Assembly: GCF_964204645.1 (NCBI RefSeq)
Contig: NC_134026.1
Coordinates: forward strand, 19,114,650-19,178,649
Direction of reading: 5' to 3'
DNA from: Tubulanus polymorphus
Lineage: Eukaryota; Nemertea; Palaeonemertea; Tubulaniformes; Tubulanidae
DNA: 64,000 bases
This document shows positions 46,765 to 59,400 of the stretch, piece after piece; the stretch's first letter is position 1, and each line of letters begins with the position of its first letter. The notes below the pieces were generated by a model. That model worked only from the letters and a program-made list of their open reading frames with translations. It did not search any database and was not told the DNA's origin. A program made the translations under genes and the position numbers.

Positions 46765-47457
46765 CAAGAACACACGATAACTCCCACAATCTCCATACTA
46801 CCATCGTAGCATAGCCATTGACTAGTCAAAATATCTGAATGAATGAATTTTTCTTAAAGATTAAGAAAAATAATTTTCTCTATAAAACTACCTGTAGTTC
46901 AGATTAACTCAGACTTAATCCAAATATTTATATTTAAATGTAATTTTGTTGCATACATGCCATATGTTACAACTGGCTTCCCTAGTCTAGAGTAGTCTTT
47001 ACTGCCTATGTGTATTATGTTTTATGTTCATTAGAATATGATTTGATATATTTATATTATTGTACATACATTCTGATATCTGCTGTATCTTTTTAGATAG
47101 TATCTCCTATGTAATAACGGTCTTTTTAAACTTTTTTTCTATTTGCAAACTTTAACTACGTATTTCAGATTATAGCTTAAGTGAATTTTTTTTTTTTTTT
47201 TAATTTTTCTGCGTGTAAATCTTTGAATTAGTATTAGGAAGTCTATCAAATTTCAATTGAATGTGATTTCATTGAACAACGTGAACTAGTAATTCCTATG
47301 TATGTATAGATTTGTTCATTTGTATTCCATAGTCTACTAAATTGCGATAAAACTTAATTGAATTTGCAATTTAAATTGTAAAATTTGCATATAGATATTT
47401 CTTATGTTATCCATCGAAAAACAACGATAGAAATTGATTTAATTAAATTGCATCGAA
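46765..47457. other. SPRING1 3' UTR and spacer before the next gene
   Basis: This AT-rich stretch of about 690 bp, with a T run near 47190-47202, holds no supported gene. The next gene starts at 47458 on the same strand, so both its promoter and the SPRING1 transcript end must lie here. I could not place either. Confidence 0.5.
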
Positions 47458-50400
47458 ATGTATACGAAAAGTGACACGTTAACCAGTCTGAACAATAAAC
47501 GTCGGCCCCAACGGACGGATAAATATCCGTTCGCGACGCAATGGCTCGATTCGTGTTATCAAGAGACGCTGTTACCCGATAAACCGTGGGAAAAGGTATG
47601 TACGATTAAGTTCCCAACCATAAGCAAATCAGAAGCCCACCTATTAACAAGTTTTAAATGAAAAAATGATCGATATAGCAATCACTTTGCTCTCAGTACT
47701 CACCCCCTGTGATAGATTGACATAACATCATTGGGCTATCGTAAGCCAGATCTTCAGGTAGTGAAATGTTGATTGAAACGAAAGCCGATTAAAAGTACAG
47801 CTGCATAATACGGGGATATTGGATGAAATTAATCCGGATTTGATGGTATACACTTAAAATGCAATTGTACATATTTCAGGTTCGTGATAAAATCACTGTT
47901 CAATTCGCCGAGAAGCTGAAAAGGCAGCAAGATTATCCGGAACGCTTCGAAATGATACTCAATCTCGTCGGCACCGAATTCAAAAAGACGTACTTTCCGG
48001 ATGTTGAATATAAACCATTCTTACTAGTACGTCATATACTGATGAGTTCTTTTTGTTATTTCATTCTTTTTTTGCGAGTCGAGTTGATATTCAACGGTTT
48101 ATTTTGCAGGAGCCGCCGAACATGCATAAAGAACAACGCGATAAACTGAAGGCAGAAGCGTCTGCTTGGCTTAGTAGCCAAGTTTATAAAGCGGCTAAGG
48201 AAGTTGATTGCAGTAGAGTTTTGCCAGGAATGGAACCTGCGTAAGATATTTCGTAACCAGAGTGCCGGTTTTATGAAAAAGTTAATCTCACTCAAATTTT
48301 CGTTTACCAATGGTGATTATTTCATACATATATTTTTTCAGTGAAAACGTTTGTCCCGAGATGTTGGTGTTTCTGCAAAATACGTACAACACATTTCAGA
48401 CTGGGTTAGATCGACAACTTCTTCAACTGGAACAAAATGTCCTTGTAGGTGTTTTTCAATTCATTTGTGTGTTGAATATTTTCGCTCGGTACGGCAAGCA
48501 TAGACTCCGACCCGTATTGTAGATTAGATTACGGTAGATACCGAGTAAATGTTTTACACTGAATTGCTTCGTTGAATGCAAATATAAGAAAACAATGGAC
48601 AGAAATAGTGGCGACATAACAGGAGAAAGAATGAATCTAAAAAGTTTATTTAGGCCTATAAATTTGAAATATTTCAAGTGGTTGCTACCACCCTTCTTCA
48701 GTCTAAGATGACTTACCGAAAGTGGCAAAAGGATGGTAGTAACCAACAGAAATATTTCTAATTTTTGCATAAACTTTTTAGATTCATTCATTTACTGTGG
48801 GTTTTTACTCATCGTTTCATCCATGATATTGTGAATCTCAACTGATTCATAAGAGGAGTTTATCATCCAAAAGGGAATTTTGTGTACATTCCAGATATTT
48901 AAACGCGAGATTCCAGATATTTAGTTACATAACTATTTATTGGTAGTCAGTACATGGTCAAAACAAGCGATACTATCAATGGCTAGTATAGTTTGAGAAA
49001 TTATTTTCATCTATTCTCATACATACAGAGAAGTAAAGATGAAGAGGAACAAGAAAAGTCGAAGAAGGAGAAGGAAAGGCGGAATATCGAACGTGTTGAA
49101 GTGCGGGCATATGGTACAGATGGATTGTCTAGTACTACATCGTCGGCTACAATCAGGAAGCGCCTATCGACTGCTGGATTTGATGGTGAGACTTTTTGAA
49201 GTTCTCTGCTGTCCTGGCTCGGTGGATATGGTTTTTGACCCATAAATCATTGATTCAAATCCCCAGTATAGCAGTATTATTTCACCAGATCATGAGCCAA
49301 TATTGCTCAATGATTTGCAAAGGCTGTACATCGGTCTATGCTACATACATATTGTGCATGTAAAACACTCTTTGCTAACATTATATTATTATTATTACAT
49401 ATATTTCATCATTACTTAAAACTTATAGAGCGTCTTTTCCCTGAAGACTCTAAAGCACTACCAGTAACCATCAGCCAGGATGATGTTTAAAAAAGATTCT
49501 TTTCTGTATCAGTATATTGATGCACATTTCTCGAAAATGGTTGAAATGAGTTGAGTTAAAAATCGTCTGTTTGATTCTATTCAAAATGATAACATGAACC
49601 TATGTTTTGGTTTTCGTACATGTATCCAATACGCAAATAGGCCTACATCTAAGAATATCCAAATCACATCATTCGGAGATGTCAAAATTACAGAATGGCT
49701 CCAGGAGGAATTGATTTTGGCATAATCTAGAAATTTCCATTACGGTGTTCAAGCACTAAGAACTCGCCCTAATTTTTCATGAAATCCTTCAGATCAAAAT
49801 ATTCGAGTTACTTTAACCATTAGGCTGTATTGCAAGTACGTCTCTGTTTTAGTGAAAATTGGAAAGATGCCCGGTGAAGCGCCAACTTTCACGACACCTC
49901 AAACGGAAGCTGTCGGCGAATCAGTGAAGGCGGTTCTAATGAGGGACCCAAGACGTTTTATTGACATCGCACGAAGGTTACATGGGCGTCAGTTACCGAT
50001 GTCATTGCGTGCGTACATGTGGCTCGATATTCTCTTCAAAACCGACCGCGAAAGGTTACCAGAAAGGTATTGATTGAACTGCAGTTGTGGGTTAGTTTAG
50101 TTATTACGACCTATTCACGGAATGATCATTCTCTTTCCTCCATGCGATTGTTCATTTTTAGCCCACTTGGGACTTTAGTCCCAGTGGGCTATTGCGTTCA
50201 CTTTTCGTCCGTCCGTCCGTCCGTAGACGGAATCCAGTTATTTTGTATGTATCTACCCTAGACACATCTTCAGCCCAAAAACTGGCCCTGTCAGATTCAA
50301 GATGGCTGACTGGCAGCCATTGTTGTTCGCCAAAATCAGCACTTTTTACATATTTTTGAACTTTTTGAGGAAAATTTTGAGGAAAAAGACGCTTTGATCA

Positions 50401-53400
50401 ATTACCTTGATCTTTCGGATATATGTGAATCCCCCCAGGGCCCATCAGCATAACAAAAAGTGGGTCAATCGGACTCAAGATGGCCGTCCTATGACCTTTT
50501 TAGTGCCCAAAAATGTTAATTTTGGCCCGAATTCTGAGTCCTGTAGCTTCCTACTGGTTTACCATTTCTCATTGCAACTTGTGATGGGTATTCTTTGGAA
50601 AGGGATGTTTTATACCTGAAACAGGTATTTTTCATCAGCCAATTATGACGCAATTGGCGGCCATCTTGGTGTCACCAGTACTCATTCGTAATTGGGAAAA
50701 AGTTTTTCCACATTATATTGATACCTAAGAGTATTTTGTTACCAAAATCAGTTAGAAAGTTGTAGCCCATAACGTGTTCTATGATTGTGGTGAGTTTCAA
50801 GGTCCTTGGATTTTGTATATGGCCACCAGGGGGCGTTGAATAATGCAATATCTTAGCATTTCTATATTATATTCGTACCTATGCATATTTTGTAACCACA
50901 ATAAATTGGAAAGTTGTAGCTCATGACATCATCTATGATTGTTGCGAGTTTTAAGGACATTAGTTATTCTATATGGTCACCAGGGGGCGTTGAATAGTAG
51001 AATTCCAGAGATGTGGTCTATAGGCGTCATCAAACCCATTTTCAAAAAGAATGGCGATCCCTCTAATCCTGATAATTATAGAGGTATTACCTTAGTTAGC
51101 TGTCTTGGTAAATTATTTACAAGTATCCTAAATCAAAGATTGTCAACATTCCTAGATACGAATCACATTATAAGTGAAGCCCAGGCTGGCTTTAGATCGA
51201 AATATTCCACCATTGATCATATTAACACGCTTAAAACAATCGTAGAGCTGTATCTTTGTCAGGGAAGAAGACTTTTTTGCGCCTTTGTTGATTTTAAGAA
51301 AGCTTTCGACTCGATTTGTAGGGTAACGTTATGGCGAAAATTAATTGCTAACAGTGTTAACGGAAACTTTTTCAATGTGGTCAAAAATATGTATAACTCC
51401 ATAAAATCATGTGTTGAATTAAATGGTTGCACGTCACAATACTTTGCAGCTGATAGAGGCTTAAGACAAGGCGAAAATCTCTCACCTATCCTCTTTTCGT
51501 TATTCTTAAACGACATTGAAGAATTTTTCATTGATCGTGGAAAACCGACTTTGTCATTTATAGAAAAACTAAATTTGAATCGTGATCAGGATATTGATAC
51601 TTTACTGAATTTATTCATAATACTATACGCAGATGATACAGTTATTCTTGCTGAGGATGAGAAATCTCTTCAGCTACACTTAGATACCTTATTTGAATAT
51701 TGCGCGGCTAATGGTCTCACTGTTAACTCAGAGAAAACTAAAGTACTAGTATTTGCGCGAAGTAAATCCCGGATAAAAACGATTTCAAAATTTATGTTTG
51801 GTGATCAAGAGTTAGAGGTAGTTGAAGATTATGTTTATCTCGGAGTAAAATTCAATTGGAATGGTAACTTTGCTAAGGCAAAAAAGTATCTTTACGATAA
51901 AGCTATCAGAGCTATGTTTTCGATCGTTCAAAAAGGCAGACGTTTGAAATTGCCCATAGATGTTATGTTTAAATTATTTGATACGTGTGTTGCTCCAATA
52001 GCCATGTATGAGTGTGAGATCTGGGGATACGAAAATCTTGATTTATTAGAAAATATTCATTGCTTCTTCTGTAAAATCTTAATGAAAGTGACGAAATATT
52101 CTCGCAACTTACAAGTTTTATCAGAGCTAGGACGTTACCCTTTGAATATAGATGTTAGACGCAGGATGATTAACTTTTGGGTGAAAACAGTATCTGGAAA
52201 GCAAACCAAACTTAATTCAATACTCTATAAAATATCTTTCAATTTATTTTTAAGGGATAAATTTAAGAGCCCTTGGTTATCATATATAAAGAAAACGTTA
52301 GATGACTGTGGTTTGTCCTGCATTTGGACGCAGCAATTCATGACTAACAGTAAATCTTTTTCAAAACGATTAAAACAGATACTCCGTGAACAGCACCTTC
52401 AAGAAACTGTATCTGCCATAAATACTAATCTGATATACACTAACTTTAGGCAATATAAAAATGATATTAGGTTAGAGAAGTATATAATAGAACTTGGTGA
52501 TGACTTAGGAACTAGTTTATTTGAATTTAGGGTCGGGTCCTATATTTTACCTGTGAACAAATTTTCAAACCTTCATTTAGACAGAGCCGATAGAATATGC
52601 CCCATTTGTAATACTTTAGGTGACGAATCCCATTTTCTGTTTGACTGTACCTTACTTAACGAACAACGCAAAAACTTTTTGAATTTGAATACCTTTAATA
52701 CCCTTGATATTCTGAAAAACCCAACGGTCAACTTAGCTAAATTCATTAAGACCGGCTTAGATGTATATAGATCCCTCCAATAGTATATATAGTATTGTAA
52801 ATAGTTGATGTATATAATAGTATATATAGTATTGTAAATAGTTGATGTATATATATATTTCGTTACGTTTTCATTCTCTAAATTTTAATCACTTCAGTGT
52901 TGTTTTGTAAATATTTGTATATACATGTGTAATAGTTTTCCTCCATATACCATGGAAATGGTTGGAGTGTAAATAAATCGTAAAACTTAATATTTCCTTA
53001 TTATATTGGTACCTAGGCATATTTTGTTACCATGATCAATTGCAAAGTTGTAGTTCATGACATGTTCTATGATTTTGGTAAGTTTCAAGGTCATTAGGTT
53101 TTGAATATGGTCACCAGGGGGCGTTAAATAGTAGAATAATAGTATTTCCATATTAAATTGGTAACGAGGCATATTTTGTTATCACAATCAATTACAAAAT
53201 CGTAGCTGCTGACATGTTCTATGATTGTGGTGAGTTTCAAGTTCATTGGTTTTTGTATATGGTCACCAGGGGGCGTTGAATATTGAAATTGTTAGATTGT
53301 TGAGCATTTGGAACCACTTCCCAAGTGGGCATGGTGTCCCTGGACCCCTAGTTTATGCAAGCATAAAGGCGGAGGGGTCATTTGAAATGCGTACAGATCT

Positions 53401-56400
53401 TTTCGGAGGAGGGGGTTTATAATTATTGCATGTATACAGATCCCAGTTGTATAATTGGGATTTGTACAAGGATTTGCCCCGGTTGTACAAAACCCTGAAT
53501 ACCCCTTGAAATGAAAATTGGTAAATCCAATTATTACGACGAAGGTTTTAGTTAATACACACATGTACGTTACGTACTTTACAACTGGGAACTGACATAT
53601 CACATCTCAGTGGACAGTATCAAGATATAATGTTACTGTTATATTTCAGCAATGTGGAGCGAGCAGTGCGAGAAAGATTTGGAAGAGCCGTCTCGAAAGG
53701 CGTTGTTGAACTACAGGTTAAAAGGGCAACTACATCAACTATAAATGGTCTCATTGAGAAGGCTGTGAAAGAGGTAGGAGGACCATTCCACCTGATGATG
53801 GCTCATCGTCATCAGCCGAAACATTGTGGTTTCGCTTTGATAAATCATATCGTGTAAAAATTCGAATTGTGGGACTTCTTCAATTATCTACAGTGTACAA
53901 GGATTAGTGTTTTATTCGACTCCTACTATCAAATGTTTATATCGAGTGAGGTCGAATTCCACCTTCTTCATTTCTCCTTTTCTCCTGACCACAAAAAGTT
54001 AGATCAGTGATTCTGCTTAGCTTGTATTCCTTTATAAAATCAAGAATTCTTATTTGTAAGCGGCTGTAAGATTGGACTGCAAGAGGTTTTAAGATATTTT
54101 TTGACTGGGCTGATGATGGCTTTGCAATGCGAGTCGATTTACGATTAGAAATCATCTTTTTTCATTCGGCCATTACCCTTTGCAACTGCTTTTACAATGG
54201 TGATCCAATAGCATCGAGGAAGATCCGAATTTCCAAATAACCCACAATAAACTGGTTAACTAGAATACGATAGATGCGTTGGTTACTCTGTTACAGGTTT
54301 ACAATCAAACACTTAGTATGCAGGGATACAATAATCAGTACCACGTTAAAGATACATGTCGCGCGCTGAATGTACTGTATACATATGATCGCAGCTATGA
54401 ACCATATCTCATACACTGGCTCTTCCCACTGCAAGTCGCATTCAAAGAGCAAAGCGATGCAGGTAAGAATGTTTTCTTTATACCAGTTTGAATATCAAAT
54501 CATATTTAAGACAAATTTTTCGGCACCACTATTAGTAGCCATCATCCAGAAATTTCCGGATCCTTGAAATTGCTTGAATGATTGTTCTGAAATAGTCTCA
54601 ATTTTTGAAATTCGAAGCTCGAGAGGGGTGTTTTGTTGACCTTTTAGGGCAAAATATTTATGAAACTTCTGGAATGTGAAAAAAATTTGGAACTGAAAAA
54701 TTCAAAACAGAGTCATCGGCACCCCCAACCACCCTAGTGACGCCCATGCTTTGAATGTCATTCATAAAATTGTTTGGCACATGAAATTTCACCTGTACTA
54801 GGTTCCACTAGGCTTATATGAAATAAGCAAACCCAGCTAGCTATCAGCCATATTATTTAGGATGCAAATGGTAAAAATGATTTTATCTTGAATGGTCGAT
54901 TAATGTAGGTGAACACGTCTACGAGTTGGCCATGTATTTGAATCTGTTGAACGAGCATTGTTTTCCGTCATGGCCCCAAATCTTCGCAATGGCTGAGCGC
55001 ACAATGGAAACGCTGGAAGTCGTCGATGAAGAACTGTACACTCACCTGAAAATTGTCGCTCAAAAGGACATAGCCTTCAATCCGAAAGTACGTACAATGT
55101 CAATACGGTTATAATGCATCTAAATGCCTGATAAACAGGACCCAATTTCACAGTTCTCTGTTGAATTTGAATCTAAGCGTTAAATCTATTGAGTCAAAAC
55201 TATTTGAAATCTCAGTTGCAACAATTTAATTGATGTTTATGGAATAGACATGGTGGGAAATCAGGAAAAGTGTGGAATATAAAAGATTCCAATAATGGTT
55301 GTGTTAATCGTGTATCTGAATTTCGCTGTGATGATATGGCACGCCAAAAGCAGATGTCAAGTGATGCAAAAGTTTGTCAATATTTTTCAGGAGTTTATGG
55401 TGTACTTGCTCCACGTCGAGAAAGAACAAGCATCAAGTTCTGATACGGAGAGAAAACGGAAAGTTACAGAAGCAATGAATTCAGGGTTGTTAGCCGATCC
55501 TGTTGTCTTTCTCAGAAAGTGGATTGGAGAGGTAGACAAATAACTCTTTGTCGATATATATTACATTATATTTCTAAGTAAATAGTGAAATGGAATACCT
55601 TCCTGTATTGTTGGAGTGTAAATGAATTACTACTAATATTATTTTCTTTTTTTTTACATTCGAATCTTATTTCCATTAAATAATGTACACAAAATTTCTA
55701 AAACTGACATTCTTCATAAAGTGATATTAAAGTGAGTTTGAATATCATATAATGATAACAGATATGTTCACCCCTGGATGCGCTGCAGATTCTAAGTAAC
55801 TACAAATATTATGCCAATTAAGTATTATTAGTATCCTCTGTTTGAGGTATCTGCAAACCATAAATTTCAGGGGCTGGCTCAAAAGACAAATTTTAACGTT
55901 TAGCCAGGGACCAGAAAGTTGACTAAACTCCCAAGTTAAAGTTGAAATCCCGGGTAGGGCCCTGTTTCGTGTAAACCCCAGGAACTATTTGAAATTTATC
56001 AGCTATTATTCTCATTGGGCGAACTCTTTTATCAGATCGGAGAATCCGTTTGCCTCCAATCGTACTCTTTTATTGGTCACGTGACTTTTTGGAGTCTCCA
56101 AAACCTCCTTTCTGTCGAGGTGGTGTGATTCGGATTTTGTGTGGAGCCAACCGGAGATTTTGGACGGAGACTTCGGAGGTCATAAAAGAGTATGCCCATT
56201 GACATTTAATTGTTACTTCATTTGTTATAGCCTAGGTTGAGGATTTGTACCTTGTCTCGACTTAAGGGGCAACGTTTCTATACCTTTGCATTCGAAATTT
56301 CTAGGGATTTGTGAGTATATTGGATACTGGTGCCGTTATGTTTATTTGGGATCAGTGTTTTCTACAAATGTGGCAAGGTCCGGCTATGGAACATATGTGT

Positions 56401-59400
56401 CTCATACTTCTGCTGTTGCTTCGACATAAATTCATGGCTGTAACAGACTACAAATCAATGAAAGAGGTAAAAAGATTTTCTGATGTGACTTCCTGGAATA
56501 TTTTATTGTAGTGTACGTAAACTTAATTATATCAGCGATATGGCTCTTCGGACAATAGCCCTTGAAATTAACTCCATGGATGTGTATCAAATTAGATTTT
56601 CTGTTCAATACCCTATTCTGGCATGGCCTTAGGCTTCTTTGTTGAAAGGATACCCTCCTTGGGGTTTCTTTTTGTCCTTTTTCTTCACTACATCTTATAT
56701 TGTAAAAATACATTCGTGTAACTTTTTCCACTTATGTAATTTTCATGCGACTGCGTTCGTCATATTGTACTTATAAGAAACAAACCTATATTCATAATCA
56801 TAATCAGTGATACAGAACCCTGAAGAATAGCCCAAAAACATTACCATCATGATTTAAAATGAATGATGAATTCTTGAAAAATGAATGTAGTCTTATATCA
56901 ATAACTCATTCGAGATATTGATTTAGAAAGGAGACAATGAGATGAGGGATGATCTCTACGATGACTATGATCTCTAGGGTGAGATCGAAACGTCGTGTCT
57001 TATATATATTTTAGATTGAATAAATAAATTCTTGTTTTTAAATTCTTTTAATCTGTAAATAGTGGGTTTTTATCTTATTAATGAGGTGAGGCTTCTTTTG
57101 GTTCTTGAGTGTTATGGAGCCAGAGATGAAGTTCCTAGAATTATAAGGGATATCTGTAGAAAATCAATGAAAATGTAGCTAAAACTGATGAAACCGGGAA
57201 TATAATCACTTCCATTTGAATATAGGTCTTCTTCAATGCTCCATGTAAGCTGTATACGGCTGACATACAAAGAGCGTGGGTGTTTGTAGAACGAGGTGGT
57301 GATCCAGCAGACGTGCCGTACATGAGTCGGCAAAGACCAGTGTAAGTTGAATTCAGAGTTAATAGTTATAGATTTTAGAGCTATAGAACTGACAATTATG
57401 ATTTGAGTTGATAGTTAAGCTATAGATCATCTGTAAATGAACTGTTGTTCCATATTTATATCAACAAGTAACTTCAGTTATTAGTCTAGCGTGGTTATTC
57501 AGAAGTCTACTTGCCATTAGAAAACACTTTCACCCTTAGTACATGAGTCTACACCACCAGTTTTATGCCTTAAAGATGTACATGTACATTGACCAGAGCT
57601 AGCCTGTTTTTAATTAGCGTGTACTAAGATCTCAGTTCGACAACGAAATATATGAATGTTAATTCATCGAAATTATACAGTATGGACGCATGTAAATGCA
57701 TTTTAAAGAATGATGAATATATGAAATATTTAGTGAAATGCATGTTCCTGAATGAAGCCATTTTATCCCAAAAATAGCATAATTTCTCCTTGGGCGTTAA
57801 AGTGTAAATTGTAAACTTTCATTTTAGCACTCCTCCACCCTCGCCACCGCCAACCCCTGAACATGTCCATGAACCTGATGTTTTACCACCAATTCATTTG
57901 AAAAATATCAAAATCAAGCTCCATTTAACAGAACAATCCAAAACTAAGGTAGGTTTGACCATATACCGGTATCGAGGAGTATCATTTGACATAAGCCATC
58001 TGGTGCAAAGATTTCAGACTTAGCATAGATTTTGTGAAGTAACATGATAAATTTTCCCTTGTCTATCTAAGAAAATATCATTGTAGTGACCTCCAATAGT
58101 CACAATAGCTTTTTCATTTTCATGCTAGTTTTTTCAATCAGTCAATACGATGTTTCATTGTAACTAGCTGCTTCATCGGTCTTTGCCTGTTTGCATTGCA
58201 CTACAAATTGGATCTGATCAGACCTGGATTTAAATCAAAATTTCTGGCAAAAAAATTTTTGGACCATTGAAAAAAACTTATACTGCGAGCCAAAATCTCC
58301 AGCCATATGTCAAGAGTGTACGGGTTAACGTAAATATCTCAAAGATTATATACTCATGAGGCAATTTGAGTTTGAATGTCTGGCAGTGCAAATGAGCCTT
58401 TTATTCGAATTGATTTTTAATCGCTTTTCAAATGACTTGATCACCATTTGAAACATTCTTTTCAGAATCCGTGGCTCTCGCAGTTAGATCCAGGACGTCT
58501 GAAAGTTCTCTGTTCAGTCTATTACGGCAGCGTGAAACTGACATCGAAGTTATCGCGAACTGCGGCAAATCTAGCAACGTCCGAGCAAAAGCCCGATGGC
58601 GGTTCAATTCTCAATTTGAACCTCGACGAAGAATGCTACGATTTTGAAGATATCGACATCGGCCGTTATGACGCTGAAAGGGAGCTCGGCGCTTACCCGT
58701 ATGCTGTTTTACGCGTCGATTATATTTTGTTCACTGACATTCAGCGTGAGAATTCGTCGTCACCTTCAGCACGGCAGCCGGTAAATCTTGGCTGGGCAAA
58801 GGTGCCATTATTCCGCAAACAGGGCGTGCTTTCCCAGCCTGAAAACCAACCGCAAAATCAACCGGATGCGACACGTGAACTCGAAAATGGTAATACGAAG
58901 GGTTCGAAAAAGAACGTTGCCCCTAAAAAAGCTACCGGAAAACAGGCAAAAAAAGATAAGGCAAAGCAAACGAAGGAAGACGATAAAGAACCCGTTGCGC
59001 CTGAATCCGTTAAAGAAGAAACGGCAGAGCCGAAGAAAGATGGTATGGAAATATATGATATACCTTACTACAATATATGATATACCTTACTACATGTACA
59101 ATCACTGAATTCGAATCTTTCTATGATATGTGTATGAAGTATTATCTTATAGGAATGGATTAAAACGCATCGTCTATCATTTACGGTATTTATTTCCACT
59201 CAATTTTTAGATTCTGAACTTCCATGGGTAGCGTCCATTGGCGAAAAGGTCTATTCCTTATATCCTGGCACACTGACTGATATAACTGGTCGTGTGTCTC
59301 CTCCAGCTGCGGAACCAAGTGATGATGGTACAGTTCAAATCAAATTTTGTGATTTCCTATTTTGTTAACATATCTTTAACTCAGACTGTGCTTACCTCCG

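Larger units (their letters stand above)
50156..53351 (+). mobile_element. Helentron/HINE-like tandem-repeat element, copy C, split by a LINE
   Basis: It starts TTTTTAG with the best-preserved 5' hairpin (AGCCCACTTGGGACT / AGTCCCAGTGGGCT), then four GTCC repeats ending in GTAGACGG. CTCF-like motifs lie at 50822 and 50976, then again at 53110 and 53262 beyond the LINE. It ends CCCCTAG at 53351 followed by TTT. Removing 51004-52983 rejoins ...GTAGAAT and AACTTA... exactly as in copy A. The element occupies intron 6 of the TBC-like gene. Confidence 0.8.

Noticed and set aside
49007-49243. Minus-strand 78-codon frame and alternative plus frames across exon 5
   Set aside because: The phased exon 49029-49185 of the TBC-like gene explains the coding signal.
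50939-51003. Start of the LINE protein at ATG 50939
   Set aside because: These codons come from the Helentron-like tandem repeat that the LINE interrupted; the retroelement begins at about 51004.
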